Below are positions 20,449 to 26,068 of a DNA stretch of 26,068 bases, piece by piece. The DNA comes from a virus: the IMG/VR virus record IMGVR_UViG_3300037507_000390, positions 1 through 26,068 of that record; one strand, 5' to 3'. The translations under genes were made by a program, and so were the position numbers. How positions within the stretch are numbered: position 1 is the stretch's first letter; every line of letters starts with the position of its first letter. Below the pieces are notes generated by a model. It had not been told where the DNA came from, searched no databases, and worked only from the letters and a program-made list of their open reading frames with translations.

Positions 20449-21311
20449 TCGTACATAATGTTGATAGAACCAGCGTCAAACGCGTCTGTTCCGTTTTCGG
20501 TGGTAATTCTCACTTGAGTCAACGCACTAGCAAGAGCAATTGAACCAGAAGAAAAACACATTGTAGATGTAGAGCCAGCTGAAAATCCAACCATTAAGTT
20601 GCCGATCCAAGTATTGCCAGTTGTTTTGTTCCAAGTGGCAGTACCGTGTATTACATCTGTATTTCCTGTTTGTCTAATTGCTAATCCAGATCCAGCAAGC
20701 GCAGTTCCACCAGCACCACTACCAGCGATTTCGGACATACTTCCAAGATAACCAGTAGTTACAAATCCAGAAGAAGTTCCAAGCTGTATTGTTTTCCTTG
20801 AGCTACCATTTGTGCTAATACCAAAGAGTGTTATGGTAACCCTGTTGACCCAGCTTGGTATATTAGTGAAATCAATGGATGTTCCAGATGTGCTTGCTTG
20901 TGATGTTCCCAACGTCAATGGCTGCGCCAGTTTAGCTGGAGTCACATTTGCGTTAAGAATTTTTGCAGTCGTTACTGCATCATCAGCAATCTTGGCTGTT
21001 GTAATGGCACTATTGTCAATTGTTGCAACGCCAGATGAAACAGTAAAATCTCCAAAATCAGAGTTTGAAAGCTTTGCTGGAGTCACATTGGCATCAGCAA
21101 TTTTGACGGTAGTTACTGCTCCCGTAGCGATGTTTCCCGTTTGCACTGTTCCAACTTTTAAATAGCCACCAGCATCAACCAGCAAAGTAGTCCCATCGAC
21201 AGCCTCTTGGTTCCCAGTTTTAAATACAGCTTGGTCAATGATATTGTTTAGTTTGGTGCTTGTAATTTGCTCACCATCAACAAATGTGTTTGTTGTATCA
21301 AGAATCGCCAT
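20445..21311 (-). CDS. Fibre-type tail protein with NVTPAKL repeats
   Basis: A 288-residue protein starting MAILDTTNTFVDGEQITSTK followed by LNNIIDQAVFKTGNQEAVDG, a typical phage fibre N-terminal part. Residues about 60-125 have repeats of the fibre-shaft type: TVKIADANVTPAKLSN, TAKIADDAVTTAKI and NANVTPAKLAQP. The C-terminal 150 residues form a beta-rich globular part (FTNIPSWVNRVTITLFGIST, with a late NGTDAFDAGSINIMYE). Shaft repeats plus a beta-sandwich head fit a trimeric appendage or a short tail spike for host recognition. It is adjacent to the nozzle-like gene, as expected for a tail component. Confidence 0.75.
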   Translation of the reverse strand: MAILDTTNTFVDGEQITSTKLNNIIDQAVFKTGNQEAVDGTTLLVDAGGYLKVGTVQTGNIATGAVTTVKIADANVTPAKLSNSDFGDFTVSSGVATIDNSAITTAKIADDAVTTAKILNANVTPAKLAQPLTLGTSQASTSGTSIDFTNIPSWVNRVTITLFGISTNGSSRKTIQLGTSSGFVTTGYLGSMSEIAGSGAGGTALAGSGLAIRQTGNTDVIHGTATWNKTTGNTWIGNLMVGFSAGSTSTMCFSSGSIALASALTQVRITTENGTDAFDAGSINIMYE

Positions 21312-21313
21312 AA

Positions 21314-23773
21314 TTAGAATTGTGAGATTGTTTGTCTATTCGTGACTGTGGCATCAACAGAAATTGAGTTAACCTTCGGTCGTCCAACCCCCTGCGATCC
21401 TGACAGATTTGGCAAAATTGTCAATTGGCCATAGAATCCACGGGCATTCCCAATACGCATACGCAAATTGGCAGTCTCATTAGGTGGTAAATCTTGCCCG
21501 ATTAGCGTGTTGATTTGACCAATTTGATACTTGTCAGAGTCTGGATCTTCAGTTGAAAACTGGAATACAGCATCCGTGTTTTGATCGTTTGCCTGACATT
21601 GAACTTGAGCCACGGAGAACTTTTTGCGGTCGTATGTTCCAAGAGTATAACCCCTAGTCTGAAGCTCATACAAAACATTGTATGTTGTAGAGCCGCCAAG
21701 TGGGTCTAAAGACGCGCTGTCTATTGGCGTATCACTAGCATTTGCCTCATGAATGCCACCTTGGTCGTTGATGTAGAATAATGTATTCCTTGCACCAACC
21801 TTGCCGTAGTGCATATTTAGAATGTTAAATTCACCATTTGCAAAGGTGTCTACTGATTCCCATGATTTATTTAGGGTATTGTAGATCAGAATCGTATTGT
21901 TGCCTGTAGCGTCATTTGCCCCGGCAACAGTATCCAATGGGACAGCAATGTAGTAACGATTGTCGTAGAATATTCCAACAGATTTATCTGCCAGCGATTT
22001 ATTGATTCTGTCAATGAATGGCTGTATGTTCTTTGATAGTGGCTCACTCGCGCCACGCAAGTTGTATTCATCTAGGAACTCAATGGCATAGACACCGTTA
22101 TCCGATAGGAAGAATACCACATTGGCAAATCCAACAATAGACTTCCTAGCAAGGCATCCAACTTCGCTTGTTAGCTCGGTTACTACAGTATCCTCAAGGC
22201 TTCCTTGTGTCCCCCTAACACGATGGATACTATTCCGATTGAACACGATAAGATTGTCATCGTAGAACGAGTGGAATCCAACAGTAAAGTCGGCAATACC
22301 AGCCGTAATTCGGAACTGGCTAAAGATTTGATCGTAGGTGTCACCATCGAGAATGTCTGACGCTAGAATCTGATCCCGCTCATTTCTGTCCGTATAATCT
22401 GGAGATAATGCGGTATCACTAACATCATACCAGAACGGAACCCACAAACGTCTTTGGAAGTAGCTGCCCCACGGAGGTGCTGGCATATGGGTAAATCCAC
22501 CACCGATGGAGAATCTACCACCAAATTCAAAAGAGTCCGAACCTCCAGCAGTTATGTCCCCAGCAGGAACATAAAACTTTATTTCAGTGGAACTAGCACT
22601 TACTACTTGATACTGGTTGCCTTGTAGTTGAGAGAGTTGCGGAATCTCTGTGTAGTGAATGGTAACAAAATCACCAACTTGAATTGTCGTGTTTCCAGTT
22701 ACTGTAGCGGTCAAGAGACCATCCGAAACAGCAACGGCACTACTATTGATTGTAAATGCCTGCTGTGCTGTGTATGCACCACCCAAAACCTTTGTAAAAC
22801 CAGATGCAACCATTTTTGCATTGGTAACACCATAGGTCTCGTTGGTTGATGTCAGAGAAAAAGTAAAGGTATCAGCAGTAACTACAGTTATTGTTCTCAA
22901 CCCATTTGGGTTTGTTCCAGTGTAGGTAAGGTCAGATAATGTTACTTGATCCCCAGTATCAAGTCCGTGGGCCTTAACTGTTACTGTGACAACGTTTGAA
23001 GAAAGTGCCGCAGCAGTGATTACTCGGCCTTGTGGAAGCCACTCAAAAGATTGATTACCTCCATCTCGAAACAAGTAAACCCTGTCGAATGCTTGTATCA
23101 TGTTAACCTCACCAGACAAAACAGCACTACCTGGGTAAGGTATATTTGTGACCGCGTAAGTTGTAAGGTTTACCTTCTTGGCATTTAATCCTGTAGCAAG
23201 AATAATGCTTTCGTCATTGTTGCTTGTTGGATCGCTAAACAAACAAGATCCCAAAATGGATGTTACAGCATCATCATCAATCTGTGAATTGATGTACCCA
23301 TAAGTCCCATTGACTGTTAGGGTAGGGTTGTCAGCAATTGTGTAAGAAAATGTAAGTGTCGTGGCTGATGCAACAGTCATCTGGTAAGAACCAGCCTTAA
23401 TCCCTGTGATCGGCTCCGTAGTGACCTGAACATTACCAAGCGTTGCGTATGCTGTACCAGTAAGGCCATGCGCTGACCCAAATGTTAGCGTCACAACATT
23501 ACTTGAACTTGCCGCGCTGGAAATCGCCTTGTTTGAGTTAATCAAGAAGAACGGCAATCTCAATGGTGAACCGCTGGATGCCAACGCACCACTACGCAGG
23601 GCAATCCCTTTTCGTGGCTGCCAATACCCATCCATGCGTCCGTTCTTTGACAAAACCACCTCTCCAGCTTGCAACTGATTAGGCTGCAACCGCTGGTTCA
23701 TACCAACAAAACTGGGATCACCATCCGTTAGGATGTTGTCGTCAAGTCCCCCAAATGAACGATATGCTGGCAT
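21314..23773 (-). CDS. Putative tail nozzle protein (gp10/gp12-like)
   Basis: An 819-residue, beta-rich protein. The N-terminus has GGLDDNILTDGDPSFVGMNQ and KNGRMDGYWQPRKGI, a form seen in nozzle proteins. A later segment, SEVGCLARKSIVGFANVVFF followed by LSDNGVYAIEF, corresponds to the strand pair with V-G-C-x-A-x-x-S-I that I associate with P22 gp10-type tail hub proteins, and many VTLTFGSAHGLTG-like repeats suggest blades or inserted beta domains. Nozzle proteins close the short tail below the adaptor and hold fibres. The fibre gene starts one base inside its stop on the other side, coupling them. The detailed fold is inferred. Confidence 0.65.
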   Translation of the reverse strand: MPAYRSFGGLDDNILTDGDPSFVGMNQRLQPNQLQAGEVVLSKNGRMDGYWQPRKGIALRSGALASSGSPLRLPFFLINSNKAISSAASSSNVVTLTFGSAHGLTGTAYATLGNVQVTTEPITGIKAGSYQMTVASATTLTFSYTIADNPTLTVNGTYGYINSQIDDDAVTSILGSCLFSDPTSNNDESIILATGLNAKKVNLTTYAVTNIPYPGSAVLSGEVNMIQAFDRVYLFRDGGNQSFEWLPQGRVITAAALSSNVVTVTVKAHGLDTGDQVTLSDLTYTGTNPNGLRTITVVTADTFTFSLTSTNETYGVTNAKMVASGFTKVLGGAYTAQQAFTINSSAVAVSDGLLTATVTGNTTIQVGDFVTIHYTEIPQLSQLQGNQYQVVSASSTEIKFYVPAGDITAGGSDSFEFGGRFSIGGGFTHMPAPPWGSYFQRRLWVPFWYDVSDTALSPDYTDRNERDQILASDILDGDTYDQIFSQFRITAGIADFTVGFHSFYDDNLIVFNRNSIHRVRGTQGSLEDTVVTELTSEVGCLARKSIVGFANVVFFLSDNGVYAIEFLDEYNLRGASEPLSKNIQPFIDRINKSLADKSVGIFYDNRYYIAVPLDTVAGANDATGNNTILIYNTLNKSWESVDTFANGEFNILNMHYGKVGARNTLFYINDQGGIHEANASDTPIDSASLDPLGGSTTYNVLYELQTRGYTLGTYDRKKFSVAQVQCQANDQNTDAVFQFSTEDPDSDKYQIGQINTLIGQDLPPNETANLRMRIGNARGFYGQLTILPNLSGSQGVGRPKVNSISVDATVTNRQTISQF

Positions 23774-25854
23774 TAACTTAAACAGGTTGCTTGCATTTTC
23801 ATTCTCACCACTGTTACCGTTGGAGTTCCGCTGGTGGAAGCCAAGAATAACTCAACATAGTCGTTTGGTGCAATATCAATAATCCACATTATGTGGAGCT
23901 TCCCGATTCCATTATGGGGAACAGTTGCGTTGCATTGAGTCGCATCTATTAAGGTTCCACCTTTGTTCAATTTTGCTGAAACCTCAATTGAAGAACCAGT
24001 AGTATTTTGAACATCACAAGTGGCAATTATGTTGAAAACCCTGCTATAGTCGCTAGTATGTCTTAACCTGCAATTTGCTGGACTGCTAAAATTAATGCTT
24101 GTACTGGTATCTAGCGTACTAGAGTGGCTAATTTTAGCGTACGTTGTCGATAATGACATCGTGGATGAATTGCCTTGGAAGTAAAGTTGCCCCCTAGGAA
24201 GATCTTTTAATGCAATAACACCAGACTGGTCAGGCAATTGCCATGTTCTGCTGTCCGTTTGGGTTGCTGGTTTTAGTAGACCATTTAATGCTGATCCCTC
24301 CTTAAACCACTCAATCCCAAAATTAGACTTACTAATTCTGATTAGGTCATCAACCCCATTTACGCCAAACCACGCATGATGGTTACCACCGCCATAAATT
24401 TCAGCCCCCACGCCTGTGCTTGTATTGCCGGCCACAAGTGCTGCACTGCTGGAGTTTGAGTTAAATTGACAACCACCAGTCGAGCTTCTCTTTGCAAAAG
24501 TGTTTGGTGTGCCGATATTGGTTGCCGTAACCCATTCAACATCTGAAGCACTTGAGTTTAATGCAAGTGCCTTACTGGCATTGCTACTGTACGATGGCAA
24601 CAGGTTGACCCTAGCATTTGCAACAGTTGTAGCCCCAGTTCCCCCATTGGCAACCGGAAGAGTTCCCCCAGTTCCACCATTGGAAACCCCAAGCGTCCCG
24701 CTTACGGCAGTCGTATCTCCAAGTGGAACCTTCTGGAAAGAAACGTTTGTCCCGTCAGTCCTCAAAAACTCACCAGCACTTGCTGATTGGCTTGGCAAAA
24801 GATTGTTCCTTGCGGCACTAGCTGTAGAAGCCCCAGTTCCACCATCAGAAATCGCCAAATCCGTTATGCCTGAAACACTTCCACCAGTAATAACTACTGA
24901 ATCAATTGTGCCGCCACTAATGGTAACAGTCCCAGCGTTTTGCGTGGCCATGCTGCCAAGTCCAAGGGTAGATCTCTGTGCTGTAGCATCAGCATCATCC
25001 AATAAGTTCCTACCAGCTTGAGTAATGCTGGCTTCAGCCCAAGTATCTACTCCGGTGGTGTACGCGAGCTTGTCAGCGGCAGTGCCTAGGGCTGACAACG
25101 ATTGCAGGGTTGCATCATATGCTTGGACATTCGTGCCGATAACCAAGCCAAGGGTTGACCTTTGGTCATACACAGTAGCGTCATCCAATAGTGCTCTCCC
25201 AGCAGCCGTACAGGTAATTTCCTCAACGTCACCAGAACCAGCACTAGATCTTCCAAGAATCTTATCTGTGGCAGAAACATTCTGCATCTTTGCATACGTT
25301 ACGGAGTCTGATGCAATTGTCGTCGCCCCACTACCAGCGGATGCCGTTACATCACCAGTCAGCGCACCTCTTCGTATGCCACCAGATCCAGTAAACTCCA
25401 AACCACCACCAACAGTTAACTGCTCAACATCCCCAGAACCACTACTATCTCTGCCAAGAAGTCTGTCAGACGTGATGTTCTGTATCTTGCCTAAAGTCAC
25501 CGCATCATTGTCAATAGTCCAGACAGTTCCAGAACTACTTACAGTGATGTCGCCATAGTCCCCATCACCGGGGACACCTCCGCTTGCACCTGTTGATGCA
25601 ATCGTGATTCCACCAGACGTATTGGTTACAGTAACGTTAGCTCCAGCCGTAATCGTTGACTTGCTGAACCCAGAACCATTGCTGATAAGCAACTGGCCAT
25701 TGGAGGCCGACTCTAGCTTGTCCGCGCTAATCTGACCATCCTCAATGTTGTCACCCTTAACCTTGGTTTTCTCTAAACCACGAATGCGCTGAACCCCAAG
25801 CCTATCCTTGAGCCAGTCGATGCTTTTATCACCAATGGATGTCTTGACGAACAT
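23773..25854 (-). CDS. Modular tail fibre with C-terminal receptor-type domain
   Basis: A 693-residue fibre. An N-terminal attachment-type part (1-50) is followed by a repetitive shaft: LLGRDSSGSGDVEQLTVGGG (132-151) and ILGRSSAGSGDVEEITC (199-215); LLDDATVYDQRSTLGL (222-237) and LLDDADATAQRSTLGL (284-299); and SDGGTGASTASAARNNLLPS and NGGTGATTVANARVNLLPSY, both ending in a phage tail-repeat NGGTG motif. The QLPDQSGVIALKD segment (539-551) closes the shaft, and residues 560-693 are a beta-sandwich (GDYVELF-like NDYVELFLAS near 664) resembling C1q/TNF-type receptor-binding heads. It binds the host surface, probably as a trimer. Confidence 0.85.
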   Translation of the reverse strand: MFVKTSIGDKSIDWLKDRLGVQRIRGLEKTKVKGDNIEDGQISADKLESASNGQLLISNGSGFSKSTITAGANVTVTNTSGGITIASTGASGGVPGDGDYGDITVSSSGTVWTIDNDAVTLGKIQNITSDRLLGRDSSGSGDVEQLTVGGGLEFTGSGGIRRGALTGDVTASAGSGATTIASDSVTYAKMQNVSATDKILGRSSAGSGDVEEITCTAAGRALLDDATVYDQRSTLGLVIGTNVQAYDATLQSLSALGTAADKLAYTTGVDTWAEASITQAGRNLLDDADATAQRSTLGLGSMATQNAGTVTISGGTIDSVVITGGSVSGITDLAISDGGTGASTASAARNNLLPSQSASAGEFLRTDGTNVSFQKVPLGDTTAVSGTLGVSNGGTGGTLPVANGGTGATTVANARVNLLPSYSSNASKALALNSSASDVEWVTATNIGTPNTFAKRSSTGGCQFNSNSSSAALVAGNTSTGVGAEIYGGGNHHAWFGVNGVDDLIRISKSNFGIEWFKEGSALNGLLKPATQTDSRTWQLPDQSGVIALKDLPRGQLYFQGNSSTMSLSTTYAKISHSSTLDTSTSINFSSPANCRLRHTSDYSRVFNIIATCDVQNTTGSSIEVSAKLNKGGTLIDATQCNATVPHNGIGKLHIMWIIDIAPNDYVELFLASTSGTPTVTVVRMKMQATCLS

Positions 25855-26068
25855 CAGTCGTAGTAAGCAATCCCAGAACCGGCAGTAAGTGTTACTTCAG
25901 TAAACTGGCACTCGATCACCTGACCAGCCGGAACCGTCACAACGAGGTAGGAACCACCAAGTCCGTCTAGCGGATCTCCATTAGGCTTCCTAGCATCGTA
26001 GAACGTGCAATCAGCATCCTCAATCGCAAGGAATGAACGATAGCCCTCCAACCTTATGGCAGTATCAG
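25854..26068 (-). CDS. Small beta-type protein upstream of the fibre gene, 5'-partial
   Basis: The frame is open to the right edge of the window; a TTG at 26051 is in frame, but the upstream codons continue with DTAIR, so the start probably lies outside. The product contains EGYRSFLAIEDADCTFYDAR, then GGSYLVVTVPAGQVIECQFT and a short TAGSGIAYYD end. It looks like one small beta domain, as found in several phages next to tail-fibre genes, with no named function. The stop overlaps the fibre start by one base (TGATG), so the two are probably coupled. Confidence 0.65.
   Translation of the reverse strand, partial: DTAIRLEGYRSFLAIEDADCTFYDARKPNGDPLDGLGGSYLVVTVPAGQVIECQFTEVTLTAGSGIAYYD

Noticed and set aside
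24500-25558. Two long plus-strand frames (173 and 177 codons) opposite the tail fibre
   Set aside because: They come from the repetitive Gly/Thr/Ser-rich fibre sequence read on the other strand; the translated Pro/Val/Ser-rich products match no family and the fibre explains the DNA.
23773-25854. Repeats in the fibre region considered as a CRISPR array
   Set aside because: The repeats are degenerate, of differing length, in coding phase and encode shaft modules; there are no regular repeat-spacer units.
1-26068. tRNA genes, integrase, repressor, insertion sequences
   Set aside because: Looked for clover-leaf-like sequences, recombinase motifs and terminal inverted repeats; none was convincing, so no lysogeny or mobile-element call is made.

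Overview
The window reads as part of the genome of a tailed double-stranded DNA phage, most likely with a short (podovirus-type) tail. It has a portal, large and small terminase subunits, a scaffold, an HK97-fold-type capsid protein, a nozzle-like tail protein and two fibre-type proteins. It also has a set of alanine- and coiled-coil-rich proteins that look like internal/ejection proteins. I see no tail sheath, no tail-tube gene, no obvious tape measure, and no integrase or repressor. A spanin-like gene pair points to a Gram-negative host. Most genes that are not translationally coupled lack a Shine-Dalgarno sequence and instead have an A-rich leader (often AATA a few bases before ATG, A at -3). 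That would suit a host lineage that uses Shine-Dalgarno poorly, such as Bacteroidota, but this is inference.

Layout. Positions 1-1393 (+ strand) hold the end of a non-structural module of small proteins (one CXC-ending family with an NSPNxLSRKKWKC motif, one GKGDTPRPV-type, one ribbon-helix-helix protein) followed by a DnaC/IstB-like AAA+ ATPase. Positions 1394-1524 are a convergent intergenic region with two near-identical repeats 21 bp apart and several dyads. From 1525 to the right edge everything is on the minus strand, apparently one late operon read right to left, with most genes overlapping by 1, 4 or 17 bases or nearly abutting.

In transcription order the late operon contains: a partial small protein and a modular tail fibre; a nozzle-like protein; a second fibre-type protein; an unidentified 110-residue protein; a protein with a short peptidase-S74-like tail; two small virion-type proteins and a 1001-residue putative ejection protein; a tiny basic protein; TerS; TerL; an AT-hook-like protein; portal; four tiny mostly lysine-rich proteins; a 193-bp gap with hairpins and a possible promoter; scaffold; major capsid protein; a putative decoration protein; a small protein; a putative head-tail adaptor; a laminin-G/appendage-type protein; a small protein; two small membrane proteins (holin candidates); an out-of-frame overlapping i-spanin/o-spanin-like pair; an HExxH metalloprotease-like protein; a calcineurin-type metallophosphoesterase; a winged-helix-like protein; an amidase endolysin; and a last 52-residue two-helix membrane protein.

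The genes fit together as a packaging, capsid, tail and lysis programme. The less ordinary points are the SD-less AATA leaders, the similar hairpins before and after the scaffold-capsid-decoration block, the S74-like tail on a protein that is not an obvious fibre, the nested spanin pair, and several genes below 55 codons.
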